Source of the DNA: Sva-07 sp963717385
GTDB lineage: Bacteria > Actinomycetota > Acidimicrobiia > Acidimicrobiales > Ilumatobacteraceae
Assembly: GCA_963717385.1 (NCBI GenBank)
Contig: CAVQWE010000012.1
Location: forward strand, 1-64,000
Direction of reading: 5' to 3'
Length of the DNA stretch: 64,000 nucleotides
A program made the position numbers and the translations under genes. Positions 9,853 through 19,002 of this stretch are shown here, one piece after another; position 1 is the first letter of the stretch; each line of letters opens with the position of its first letter. The notes below the pieces were generated by a model, which saw only the letters and a list, made by a program, of their open reading frames with translations, did no database searches and was not told where the DNA came from.

Positions 9853-10131
9853 GTCGCCGGCCGATTTCCCGAGGTCCGACACGGTCTCTTCGTTGGCCGA
9901 ACGGGATGCCGCCGGAATTCGGACTCGGGGATGCGTGGTTGTGTCACTGGGCGGTGATACAGTGACGGTCGCTCAGTTCATCTGGGCCGCACCCCGAAAT
10001 CTCGGTCGTGTGCGAATTCTTGCCAGGGGATCCCGTCTACGGGCGCATGATGCGTCTCCACACACCCCGGTCCTCTGGTACTCGACGACTCGTCCAGCCA
10101 ATCGTTGGCGAACGAGAAGAGAGGAAGTCTC
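9853..10131 (+). other. Intergenic region and rho leader
   Basis: 279 nt between thrC and rho. I see no protein-coding remnant of thrB. It contains the inverted repeat at 9943-9966 and a ribosome-binding site (gaggaag) just before the rho GTG. Rho genes are often autoregulated through their leaders, so this longer untranslated region may serve that purpose (inference). Confidence 0.5.
9943..9966. promoter_or_regulatory. Inverted repeat upstream of rho
   Basis: gtcactg (9943-9949) and cagtgac (9960-9966) are perfect 7-bp inverted arms separated by 10 nt. They could be an operator or a weak RNA hairpin in the rho leader. Confidence 0.35.
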
Positions 10132-12023
10132 GTGGCCGCAGCCGCACTCGAACAGTCCATGCTGGAGTCCAAGGACAAGGACACCTTGCTGGAAATGGCC
10201 AAGGCGCTCGGCGTCAAGGTCACCGCTCGCCAGAAGAAGTCGGACATCATCGACAAGATCCTCGACACCACCGGCCCCAGCGCGCCGGTCGACGCAGGCA
10301 ACGGGCGCGGAACCCCGCTCCGCTGCTGACGTTGCGGCCCCGGGCAACAACGCTGCTGCTCGGAATGAGCCGGCGAAGGACGAGCCGGCCAGTGACACCA
10401 CCGGCGGGCGCACCCAGAGCGACGACGCAGAAGTCGTGCTCGGACCCGATGGCGAGCCGCTCGCCGATTGGGAGATCGATCTCGCGAAGAGTGCCGACGC
10501 GGCGCCGAACGATGATCGGTCGTCGCAGGCGGGTGGCCGAAATCGCAACGGCGCCCAGCGCAACGACCGCAATCGCAGCGACCAGGGCGAGCAGCAGAGC
10601 GGCGACCAGGGCGAGCAGAAGAGTGGCGGCCAGGGCGAGCAGAAGAGTGGCGGCCAGCAGCGCGGCGACCAGCAACGCGGCGACCAGCAGCGCACCCAGG
10701 GCGGTCAGTCGAACCGCAATCCCGCAGGGCGGCGGCAACCGCAACGACAACCGCAACGACAACCGCAACAATGAACCGGGCGAGGGCAACAAGCGTCGTC
10801 GTCGTCGTCGCAAGGGCCGCGGTGGCCAGGACGGCCCGCAGGGCGAAGACGTCGAGCTGATCGAGCAGGACACCGGTTTCGAGAGCACCGAGCCGATCGA
10901 TGTCGAGGGCTACCTCGACATTCGCGACGAGGGCTACGGCTTCTTGCGCGTCGAGGGCTACCTGCCGAGCAAGTCCGATGCGTACATCCCGCTGAAGCTG
11001 GCCCGCCAGTACGGCTTGCGCAAGGGCGACAAGATCACCGGCAAGGTGCGTCCTGCTGGTCGCAACGAGAAGAACCCGGGTCTGCTCGAGATCTACACGA
11101 TCAACGGTGGAAATCCCGAGGCCGCCAAGAAGCGCCCGCACTTCGAGAGTCTGACGGCGTTGTTCCCCGACGAGCGTCTCACGCTCGAGGACCCCAACGA
11201 TCCGGCCAACATGACCGCTCGAATCATCGACCTCGTGTCGCCGATCGGCAAGGGCCAGCGCGGCATCATCGTGTCGCCGCCCAAGGCCGGCAAGACCACG
11301 GTGATGAAGACGATCGCGAAGTCGATCGAGCTCAACAACCCCGAGGTCGAACTGCTCGTGTTGCTCATCGACGAGCGGCCCGAAGAGGTCACCGACATGC
11401 GTCGCAGCGTCAAGGGCGAGGTCATCTCGTCGACGTTCGACCGCCCCAGCGACGAGCACACCCACGTGGCCGAGATGACCATTGCCAAGGCACGTCGCAT
11501 GGTGGAAGCGGGCAAGGACGTCGTCATCATCCTCGACGGCATCACCCGCCTCAGTCGCGCCTACAACCTGGCGGCGCCGGCGAGCGGCAAGATCCTCTCC
11601 GGTGGCATCGACGCCGGCGCGTTGTATCCGCCCAAGAAGTTCTTCGGCTCGGCTCGCAACTGCGAGGAGGGCGGCTCGCTCACGATCCTCGCAACGGCTC
11701 TCGTCGACACCAACAGCCGCATGGACGACGCGATCTTCGAAGAGTTCAAGGGCACGGGCAACATGGAGCTGCGCCTCGACCGCAAGGTCGCCGAGCGCCG
11801 CATCTACCCGGCGATCGACGTCGACGCGTCGTCGACCCGCCACGAGGAGTTGCTGTTCGATCGCAAGCAGCTCCAGCAGGTCTGGAAGCTTCGCCGGGTG
11901 CTGTCGGGCCTCGCTCAAGACGGCAGCGCCGCTGCCGGCCTCGAGCTGTTGATCGACCGTCTCAAGACGTTCCGCACCAACGACGAGTTCCTCGCCGAGA
12001 TCGCCAAGCAACCCTCGATGTGA
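10132..12023 (+). CDS. rho: Transcription termination factor Rho, two frameshifts
   Basis: Hexameric RNA-dependent ATPase that ends transcription. An N-terminal SAP-like Rho_N domain (LEMAKALGVKVTARQKK) is followed by a roughly 150-residue low-complexity insertion rich in Arg, Asn, Asp, Gly and Gln, with an Arg6 run. Then come the cold-shock RNA-binding domain (GYLDIRDEGYGFLR) and the ATPase with Walker A SPPKAGKTT and Walker B VVIILDGITRL. The frame breaks twice, near 10293 (gacgcaggcaac) and near 10729 (cgcagggcgg), each a gain of one base; repaired length is 629 residues. GTG 10132 is favoured by gaggaag upstream; TTG 10105 is in frame. The DNA of the insertion contains tandem repeats. Confidence 0.95.
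10580..10693 (+). repeat. Tandem repeats within rho
   Basis: Three consecutive 24-bp units (10580-10603, 10604-10627, 10628-10651) encode DQGEQQSG-like octapeptides. They are followed by nearly three 15-bp units (10652-10693) encoding GQQRG/DQQRG. They lie in the disordered insertion of Rho and are likely to vary in copy number between strains. Confidence 0.85.
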
Positions 12024-12054
12024 CCTGTCACGCCGTGCCGGGCCCGACGTGACA
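12024..12054 (+). repeat. TGTCAC...GTGACA repeat, copy 1
   Basis: Begins directly after the rho stop codon. cctgtcac, a gccgtgccgggcc core and gtgaca form a partial hairpin. It is closely similar to the copies at 12074-12111 (inverted) and 58157-58192. It may act as the rho terminator. Confidence 0.6.
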
Positions 12055-12073
12055 CTTCGACGGCTGGACACAG

Positions 12074-12111
12074 CAACTGTCACAGCAGGCCCGGCACCGT
12101 GTGACAGTTGG
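12074..12111 (-). repeat. TGTCAC...GTGACA repeat, copy 2 (inverted)
   Basis: On the minus strand this reads almost identically to the copy at 58157-58192, with ccaactgtcacacggtgccg and then ggcctgctgtgacag. Together with copy 1 it forms a head-to-head pair between rho and rpmE. Confidence 0.6.
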
Positions 12112-12196
12112 TTCTGGTCGGTAGCGTGGGACGCCGATCTGGGTGACGACCGGGGGCACAGGGCCCACCCGCTCAGCCATCCACAGGAGATCCATC

Positions 12197-12430
12197 ATGA
12201 AGACCGACATCCATCCCCAGTACGCCGACACCACGGTGCGTTGCTCGTGCGGCAACACCTTCGTGACCAAGTCGACTCGCGAGGGCGACCTCACGGTCGA
12301 ACTCTGCAACGAGTGTCACCCGTTCTTCACGGGCAAGCAGAAGCTCGTCGACTCCGGTGGACGAGTCGAGCGCTTCAACAAGCGCTACGGCCAGCGCAAG
12401 AACGCCCCGGCCACCCCCGTCGAAGACTGA
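12197..12430 (+). CDS. rpmE: 50S ribosomal protein L31, zinc-binding form
   Basis: 77 residues, normal length. The N-terminus MKTDIHPQY and the zinc-ligand cysteines in RCSCG and LCNECHPFFTGKQK identify the C+ (zinc-containing) paralogue. ATG 12197 is preceded by an aggaga ribosome-binding site 7 nt upstream. It stands between rho and prfA as in mycobacteria, although three extra genes separate it from prfA here. A strong hairpin follows the stop codon. Confidence 0.96.
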   Translation: MKTDIHPQYADTTVRCSCGNTFVTKSTREGDLTVELCNECHPFFTGKQKLVDSGGRVERFNKRYGQRKNAPATPVED

Positions 12431-12463
12431 GTCGCGTCGGGCCCGAGCCCGAATCCGATCGAT

Positions 12464-12491
12464 CGAACGCCGCCCTCCAGGGCGGCGTTCG
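12464..12491 (+). terminator. Intrinsic terminator-like hairpin after rpmE
   Basis: Perfect 13-bp arms cgaacgccgccct and agggcggcgttcg are separated by a 2-nt loop, 34 nt after the rpmE stop. Only a weak T-rich stretch follows, as is usual in high-GC actinobacteria. Confidence 0.75.
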
Positions 12492-12580
12492 TCGTTGTCG
12501 GACACGATGTCGGAGAATTTCCGAGTTCGCGCTCAAGTTGGTGATGCAGCGCGCCGATGGACCAGTGGGACACTCTTCGC

Positions 12581-14021
12581 ATGGCGCCACCACCACTCAC
12601 CGAAGCGAACGTTCGGCATCTGCTGCGTCGGACCGAGTTCGTCGACCGGCCACATCGCGTGGCGGAGTTGCTGGGGCTCGCCTCGATCGAGGCCGCCGTG
12701 GCGAACATCCTCTCGGTTGCGCCGAACCCCCCGTCGGTGACCTTCACGGCGCCGGCCAGCAACGACTGGGAGCGCGGCCAGGACCTCACCCACTTCTGGC
12801 TCGACCGGATGGCACACGACTCGACACGCCCGTTCCAGGAACGACTGGCGTTCTTCTGGCACGGCCACTTCTGCAGCGAGTTCGGCAAGGTCAACTCATC
12901 GATGCTCATGCGTGAACAGATCGACCTGTGGCGCCGCGATGGGCTCGGGAACGTCCACAGCTTGGCCACGACCATGTCCACGCAGGTCGCGATGATCCGC
13001 TACCTCGACAACAACCAGAACAAGAAGACCTCGCCGAACCAGAACTTCGCCCGGGAGCTGATGGAACTGTTCCTCCTCGGCGTCGGCAACTACACCGAGG
13101 CCGACGTCGAGGCGTCGACCGCAGCGTGGACGGGGCACACCGACCAGTGGAACGACACCGTGAGTCCCTATCGCTGGCGGGCCGACTGGCACGACGCCAG
13201 CGCGAAGGACTTCCTCGGGCAGCGCATCAACACCAGCGACGTAGCCAGCGCCTGGCCGGGCCACGGCCCCGAGACGATCTCGGTCATGCTCGGCAACGGC
13301 ATCGTGCCGGCGGGCGCGGACAACATCGCCAATCGCGGCCGACCATCTCGCGATGTCGCGGCGGAGTTCTTGTCGCGCAAACTCTGGACGTCGTTCGCCA
13401 CCGACACACCGCCGCCCTCGAGTGTGATGGCGGCGATGAGTGCTGCACTCACCTCGACCAATTTCTCGGTGCATCCGTGGGTGACCGCGATGCTCACCCA
13501 CCCGGACTTCTACGCCGACTCGGTGAAGCAGGGGCTGGTTCGCACGCCGGTCGAGTACGTCGTTGCACTGATGGTTGCGACGGGTAAACGATCACGCGAT
13601 GCCAACGTGACCTGGCTGATGGAATCGATGGGGCAGCGGTTGCTGTTCCCGCCGAACGTCAGCGGCTGGCGGCCCAACGGCTACTGGGTGAACGCCAGTG
13701 CCATGGAGGGACGCGCCCGTACAGCGCAGAGCTTCGCGTGGACCTCGAGCCGGACGTATTGGAACGGCAACGACGGCCCGATCGTGTTGGCAGGTGGATC
13801 GATCATGCGCTCGGAGATCACCGCACGCACTGCGTGGCCCGAACAGCTTCCTGTGCTCAGCAACGCTGCCCTCGTCCAACGCCTGCTCGGCCTGATGCAC
13901 CTGCAGTATTCGCCCGAGACCGTTGCCGAGATCGTTCGCTACGCCGACGGCGCCACGGTCTGGGAACGCAACAACGCGCTCGCTGCTCATCCTGCTCGCC
14001 CCCGAACTGCATCTGGCCTGA
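12581..14021 (+). CDS. DUF1800 family protein, frameshift near its 3' end
   Basis: The family of secreted or exported proteins of unknown function usually paired with DUF1501. Visible markers are LTHFWLDRMAHD, RLAFFWHGHFCSE, the NFARELMELFLLGVGNYTE block near residue 165, and WRPNGYWVN near residue 370. The frame appears to run on into the next gene, giving a 966-residue open frame. However, a one-base shift near 13979 (gcgctcgctgctc) restores the family C-terminus LLILLAPELHLA and a stop at 14019-14021. Repaired length is 479 residues. ATG 12581 is preferred over 12557 because homology begins there and GACACT precedes it by 6 nt. Confidence 0.85.
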
Positions 14022-14023
14022 CC

Positions 14024-15457
14024 ATGCTCGACCCCGACATCTCCACCGCCGACGCTCTCCGTCACCTCTGTGTCGACGACAGCGACGCGCACGCGCTCGA
14101 CCGTCGCCGCTTCCTACGACTCGTGGGACTGGGTGTCGGCGCCGGTGCGTTGGTCGGCCCGGCCAGCTCGCTGCTCGACGTCTCGCTGCCCGATCTGGAT
14201 CCTTCGGCGTGGGCAGCCGGCCCGATCGGCCCCGACGACGGTGTGCTGATCGTGCTCGGCATGTTCGGCGGCAACGACGGGCTCAACACCGTGGTGCCGA
14301 TCAACGACCAGCGGTACTACGGCCAGCACGGCAGCTTGGCGATCAGCCCGCAGAGCACCTTGGCGATCGACGCCGCCACCGGCCTGCATCCGGAGCTCAC
14401 CGCGTTCAAGCACTTCTGGGATGCCGGCCAGCTCGCGATCGTCGAAGGGGTCGGCTATCCCGATCCCGACCTGAGTCATTTCAACTCGATGGCGAAGTGG
14501 ATGGCCGGGAACCCGACCGGCATCCCGACATCGGGGTGGCTGGGACGCTGGCTGGACGGATACCTCGGCGGAGGCAAGGACCTGTACGCCGCTGCCGAGA
14601 TCGGTCGGTCGGTGCCGCTGCACCTGATCGGTCGCACCCAACGTGGCACCGCAGTCGGGGCGGGTCGACCGTCGTTCGGGGCGTCGACCGACGCCGGCGA
14701 TCGCAAGGTCTACAGCGGGCTCCGCCGGCTCGGCGCCGGCAACCCTGCGACATGGCAGGGCCGTGTCGGCCAGGCGATGATCGATCAGCTCGATCTGGCC
14801 GGCACGCTGGCCCCACTGATTCCGGCGGCTGACGACATGTCCGACATGCCGCTGGTGGCCGAGATGGAGGTGATGGCCCGGCTGGTGAATGCCAACCTCG
14901 GAATGCGCGTGCTGAGCGCCGGGTGGGGCGATTTCGACAGCCACGCCGGACAACCCAACCAACATCACGCTCGCATGCGCGAGTTGAACGCCGCGGTGCA
15001 ACGGTTCTTCCAGGTGCTGTCGCCGACCTGGGCGAGCCGGGTGACGATCATGACCTACTCCGAGTTCGGTCGCACCAGCTGGAGCAACGACGGAGCCGGA
15101 ACCGACCACGGCACCGCAGCCCCACACTTCGTGTTCGGCGCGAACGTCCGCGGCGGTCGCTACGGCCAGCGTCCGTCGCTCGCAGGGCTGGGTCGTTGGG
15201 ACCGCATGCCGTTCCACGTCGACTTCCGCGACTACTACGCGAGCCTGATCGACGGCTGGCTCGGAGGTGGAGCCTCCGATGTGCTCGGCGGCCGGTCGGT
15301 CCAGGACCTCGGTTTGTTCACCCGTCCGCCTGGCGGACCACCCCCGGTCGACGGGCCGATCTTCGGTGGCGGATCGAGCTGTGCTGATGCCGACCACTGG
15401 TGGTGTGGCCCTCCGGTTCGTGCGACCCGTCAGGCACGGCGTCTGCTGCACCCGTAG
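14024..15457 (+). CDS. DUF1501 family protein with twin-arginine signal
   Basis: The 477-residue protein begins 2 nt after the corrected DUF1800 stop. The segment DRRRFLRLVGLGVGAGALVG around residue 35 is a twin-arginine export signal, so folded export is likely. DUF1501 markers follow: VLIVLGMFGGNDGLNTVVP, YPDPDLSHFNSMAKW, MRVLSAGWGDFDSH, and TYSEFGRTSWSNDGAGTDHGTAAP. These proteins belong to the alkaline-phosphatase/sulfatase-like fold but their activity is not established. The extreme C-terminus (SSCADADHWW...) is not family-like and could reflect another small frame error. DUF1800 and DUF1501 products probably function together at the cell surface. Confidence 0.88.
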   Translation: MLDPDISTADALRHLCVDDSDAHALDRRRFLRLVGLGVGAGALVGPASSLLDVSLPDLDPSAWAAGPIGPDDGVLIVLGMFGGNDGLNTVVPINDQRYYGQHGSLAISPQSTLAIDAATGLHPELTAFKHFWDAGQLAIVEGVGYPDPDLSHFNSMAKWMAGNPTGIPTSGWLGRWLDGYLGGGKDLYAAAEIGRSVPLHLIGRTQRGTAVGAGRPSFGASTDAGDRKVYSGLRRLGAGNPATWQGRVGQAMIDQLDLAGTLAPLIPAADDMSDMPLVAEMEVMARLVNANLGMRVLSAGWGDFDSHAGQPNQHHARMRELNAAVQRFFQVLSPTWASRVTIMTYSEFGRTSWSNDGAGTDHGTAAPHFVFGANVRGGRYGQRPSLAGLGRWDRMPFHVDFRDYYASLIDGWLGGGASDVLGGRSVQDLGLFTRPPGGPPPVDGPIFGGGSSCADADHWWCGPPVRATRQARRLLHP

Positions 15458-15491
15458 CGAGCTGCTGCTGATCCAACGAACGGTTTGCCGG

Positions 15492-15497
15492 TAGGTT
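15492..15497 (+). promoter_or_regulatory. -10 box TAGGTT of the 15505 gene
   Basis: TAGGTT ends 7 nt before ATG 15505, with no ribosome-binding site. Confidence 0.5.
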
Positions 15498-15504
15498 CGG
15501 CCCG

Positions 15505-16573
15505 ATGAGCGAGATCCCGAAAGGCGCAGCCCAGGCTTCGACCGACGACGATCGCCGCAGCCGACTGTTGGGTGTCAAGCTGCGAGCGCTGATCGGTGAT
15601 CACCTCGGTCGCGCGATCGAAGCCGAAGGCGGCAGCTTCCCCAGCGGGGCAGCGATCTGCGTTGACGGTGCGGCGTGGGTGCTCGTCGACGGTGCGGCCG
15701 CGCGTTCGCTCGGTGCGGCAGTTGGCATGGTCATTCCGTCACCAGGCGACGTCGCTGCATCTGGTGGTCGAGCACGACTCGGGCACGCTGGCTCGCCGGG
15801 CGCAACGACTCGCGTTCCCGGTGACGGTGTGGTTCCCGCAGGACCGGGTCCTGCTGCCGGTCGTCGCCGAGCCGCTGGCCGCCCCAGCCGCACCATCGCC
15901 CGAGCACCTCGCGCTGTGCGACGTGATCGAGGACGCCGGTGCCACCGCGCTGGTCGAGCACGCAGTAGTCGTCGGTGAGGTACGCGGACTCGAGGTGTGT
16001 CGTGTGGTCGATCAGCCCACGGTCGGCCACTTCGCCGAACTCGGCGATTTCGACATCCCGGCCCCGGTCGGGCCGCAATCTGCTGACGGTGTGCTGCTCG
16101 AAGTCGGCGTCGGCGCAAACGACCGTGAGGCGTTCAGGATGTTGCACGGCGACATCCCCACGGTCGAGGCGCTCGCCGCCGTGGTCGACTCGGTGTTGGC
16201 ACACCGGTCGCCCGACTCACCGCAGCATCCCCTCAACCGGCTCGGACAAGAGCGGTATCTGCGTTGGCGACTCGAACAGGACCCGGCGTTGATCGACATG
16301 GTCGAGGTGACCGCTGCCGAGCCGCCGCAACCTCGCCCGAACCTCAAAGACCCGATCCCGTGCGTTGCCACTGCGGTGGGCGGTGATGGCACGGCATCGA
16401 CCATCGTGTGCTCGGTCGGTGTCGACCTCGACCTGGTCGGTTTCGTCGCCGACGTGCAGGAGATGCGGGAGGCCCCGGTGATCGTCGTGCTCCGAACGCG
16501 CGACGCGTTGCCGATCACGCACGACGTGCTCGGGATGCTGTCGGTGCCTGTCGACGTCCGTCTCGTCGACTGA
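15505..16573 (+). CDS. Uncharacterised protein, frameshift
   Basis: I do not recognise this family. The frame breaks near 15724 (gcggcagttgg): LGAA joins LAWSFRHQATSLHLVVEHDSG when one base is removed, giving 355 residues and no further defect. The sequence alternates beta-like hydrophobic stretches with Asp/Glu/Pro-rich loops, has no signal peptide and no membrane segment. An early segment (LVVEHDSGTLARRA and PVTVWFPQD) and a late one (IVCSVGVDLDLVGFVADVQ) look like strands of alpha/beta domains. It has its own leaderless-type promoter and lies 47 nt before prfA. Cytosolic location is inferred. Confidence 0.7.
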
Positions 16574-16605
16574 ACAGCCACGCCGGGTGGTCGAGCATCG
16601 ACCAG

Positions 16606-16611
16606 TAACCT
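16606..16611 (+). promoter_or_regulatory. -10 box TAACCT of prfA
   Basis: TAACCT ends 9 nt before ATG 16621; no Shine-Dalgarno sequence is visible. Confidence 0.5.
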
Positions 16612-16620
16612 CTGCTGGCC

Positions 16621-17686
16621 ATGCTCGATCGCCTCCGCCATGTCGTCGACGAGTACGAGACACTCGAACAGCAGCTGTCTGATCCCGAGGTGCTCTCCGA
16701 CTCGGATCAACTTCGTCGCCATTCGAAGCGGTACAACGAACTCGGTCCCGTGGTCGAGGCGTATCGCCGCCGCGAGTCTCGGCGAGCTGATGCCGACGCG
16801 GCTCGCGAGATGCTGGTGGGGGCATCCGGCGACGAGCGCGACATGCTCGTCGCAGAGATCGACGCAGCAACCACCGAGGCCGACTCGATCGATGACGAGC
16901 TCCGCGAGCTGATGCTGCCCAAGGATCCGCACGACGGCAAGAACGTCATCGTGGAGATCCGGGGAGCAGAAGGTGGCGAGGAGGCGAACCTGTTCGCCCG
17001 CGACCTCTACGAGATGTATCTGGCGTACGCAGCCAGCGCAGCGCTGGAAGGTCGAGACCCTGTCATCGTCGCCCAGTGACATGGGTGGCTTCAACGACGT
17101 CACCTTCGAGGTGCGAGGCGACACAGCGTGGCGCAACCTCAAGTTCGAAGGCGGTCCGCATCGGGTGCAACGGGTGCCGGTGACCGAGAGTCAGGGGCGT
17201 ATTCACACGTCGTCGGCCACGGTGACGGTGCTGCCCGAGGTCGACGAGATCGACGTGCAGATCGACGATCGCGACCTCGACATCGACGTCTACCGCGCGA
17301 GCGGCCCGGGTGGTCAGAGCGTCAACACCACCGACTCGGCCGTGCGCATCACCCACCGTCCGACCGGCGTGGTCGTCTCGATGCAGGACGAGCGGTCGCA
17401 GCTGCAGAACAAGGCCAGGGCGATGCTGGTACTGCGGGCCCGGCTGTTCGAACTGGCCGAACGCGAACGCAGCGAGGAACTGTCGGCCGAGCGACGTTCG
17501 CAGGTCGGCGGCGGTGGCCGCAGCGAGAAGATCCGCACCTACAACTACAAGGAGAACCGCGTCACCGACCACCGAATCGGGTTCACGGTGTACCGCCTCG
17601 CGGCGGTCCTGGGCGGCGACCTCCAGGTCGTGGTCGACGCGTTGCAGGCCGACGAACGTGCCCGTCTGCTCGCCGAGGGCGAATGA
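16621..17686 (+). CDS. prfA: Peptide chain release factor 1, frameshift
   Basis: Recognises UAA/UAG and triggers peptide release. The N-terminal half ends at NLFARDLYEMYLAYAAS; after removal of one base near 17040 (agcgcagcgc) it continues QRWKVETLSSSPSDMGGF, exactly the family order. The GGQ loop that enters the peptidyl-transferase centre is in YRASGPGGQSVNTTDSAVR, and GPHRVQRVPVTESQGRIHTS is intact. Repaired length is 354 residues. The stop codon overlaps the prmC start (ATGA at 17683-17686), which fits the known partnership: PrmC methylates the GGQ glutamine. Confidence 0.96.
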
Positions 17687-18559
17687 ACGGTCACGAAGCG
17701 GACGACGGCGCCACCGTGACGTGGCGGGAGTTGTGGAACGAGACGACCTCCGCCATCGACGAGCGCACGCATGCCCGATGGCTGTGCGAAGTCGCATCGG
17801 CCAGTCTCGATGGCGACGAATTCACGGGCCGGCTCGATGAGCCGGCAACCGTGCGGATGGTGTCGCACCTGGATTCGATGGTTGCCCGCTATCGAACGGG
17901 CGAGCCGTTGCAGTACGTGCTGGGCGAGTGGAGCTTCCGCCACCTCACCCTCGCCATCGATCGTCGGGTGCTGATCCCGAGGCCCGAGACCGAGCTGGTG
18001 GCCGAGGTCGCAATCGAACTCGCCGCAGCGTGTGGGCCTGTTCGCAGGGTTGCCGACCTGGGTACCGGATCGGGAGCGATCGGGCTGTCGGTGGCGTTCG
18101 AATTGCCCGACGTCGGCACCGAGGTGTGGATCACCGACGCCAGCAGCGAGGCGCTCGACGTCGCTCGTTCGAATCTCGCCGGGCATCGGCCCTGCCGCAG
18201 CAAACGTTCGCGTGGGGCACGGCTCGTGGTTCGAGGCGCTGCCGGCCGAGGTCGAGTTCGACGTGATCGTGTCGAACCCGCCGTACGTTGCCGTCGGGTC
18301 GCCCGATCTCGCTGCAGCGGTTGGCGACTGGGAGCCGTCGAGCGCCTTGTTCGCCGGCGACGACGGACTCGACGACATCCGCGTGATCGCCTCGGGAGCG
18401 ATCGACCGATTGCGCAGCGGCGGCTGCCTGGTGCTCGAGATCGGCTCCGACCAGGGTGCAGCGGTGGATGCGATCTTGGTCCACTCGGGCCTCGTCGACA
18501 TCGAGATCCGACCCGACCTCACCGGCCGAGACCGCATCGCCATCGCCCGTCGACCCTGA
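17683..18559 (+). CDS. prmC: Release factor glutamine methyltransferase, frameshift
   Basis: SAM-dependent N5-methyltransferase acting on the GGQ glutamine of release factors. The N-terminal helical domain carries GEPLQYVLGEWSFR and RVLIPRPETE. The SAM loop is VADLGTGSGAIGLSVA and the catalytic motif NPPY is in FDVIVSNPPYVAV. The first part and the NPPY part are in different frames. The shift is near 18193 (cctgccgcagcaaac), and repair gives LAGHRPAAANVRVGHGSW and 291 residues in total. Translationally coupled to prfA. In mycobacteria a Sua5/YwlC gene follows; here it is missing and a terminator hairpin follows. Confidence 0.94.
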
Positions 18560-18597
18560 TCGTGGTTCCCCCTGCCCTGGGCGCGGGGAACCACGAT
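18559..18597. terminator. Bidirectional terminator between prmC and TerB-like gene
   Basis: Perfect 13-bp arms atcgtggttcccc (18559-18571) and ggggaaccacgat (18585-18597) with a 13-nt loop lie between two convergent stop codons. The arm starts inside the prmC stop codon region. Confidence 0.75.
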
Positions 18598-18606
18598 GGA
18601 CGAGGG

Positions 18607-19002
18607 TCAGCCGAAGCGGACAGCGACCTCGGCGAGGATCGTGCCTTCCTCCGGGGTGACGAGATCGTCGACTCCTGCCACGTCGCGTGCGGCCGAGAAC
18701 AGCGCCGAGCGCAGCACCCGGCTGCTGATCCGTTCGTCGATCGCGTCGAGGAACGCGTCGATCTCGTTGCGCTCGATGGCGTAGCGGGCCTGCTCGATCG
18801 CTGGGCGGATGTACTGCTCGAACGTCGCACCCTCGTCGCGCCACTCGGTGCTGATCTCGCGGACCAGTGCGATTTCGTCGTCGCTGATGTCGTCGTCGGA
18901 CAGCATCACCAATGCGAGGAGTTCGAGCGCTGCCATGTGCTCGAGGTCGGCGGTGGCGTGCACGGCGACGCCGCGGTAGAGGTCTTCGAGTCGTCGGTTC
19001 AC
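18607..19002 (-). CDS. Small acidic TerB-like protein
   Basis: 131 residues, strongly acidic and all-helical by appearance. The segment ALELLALVMLSDDDISDDEIALVREIST resembles the calcium-binding-like helix-turn of tellurite-resistance TerB proteins, so a TerB-like fold is my best guess; function is unknown. The GTG start at 19002 overlaps the stop of the DPP-IV-like peptidase (GTGA), indicating translational coupling as the last gene of that minus-strand unit. It ends at the shared terminator with prmC. Confidence 0.65.
   Translation of the reverse strand: MNRRLEDLYRGVAVHATADLEHMAALELLALVMLSDDDISDDEIALVREISTEWRDEGATFEQYIRPAIEQARYAIERNEIDAFLDAIDERISSRVLRSALFSAARDVAGVDDLVTPEEGTILAEVAVRFG

Noticed and set aside
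10580..10693. CRISPR-like array
   Set aside because: The repeats are directly tandem without unique spacers, and they encode the Gln-rich insertion of Rho.
12557..15457. A 966-residue DUF1800-DUF1501 fusion protein
   Set aside because: The DUF1800 C-terminus with its own stop codon exists one frame away just before the DUF1501 start, so a one-base insertion explains the fusion.
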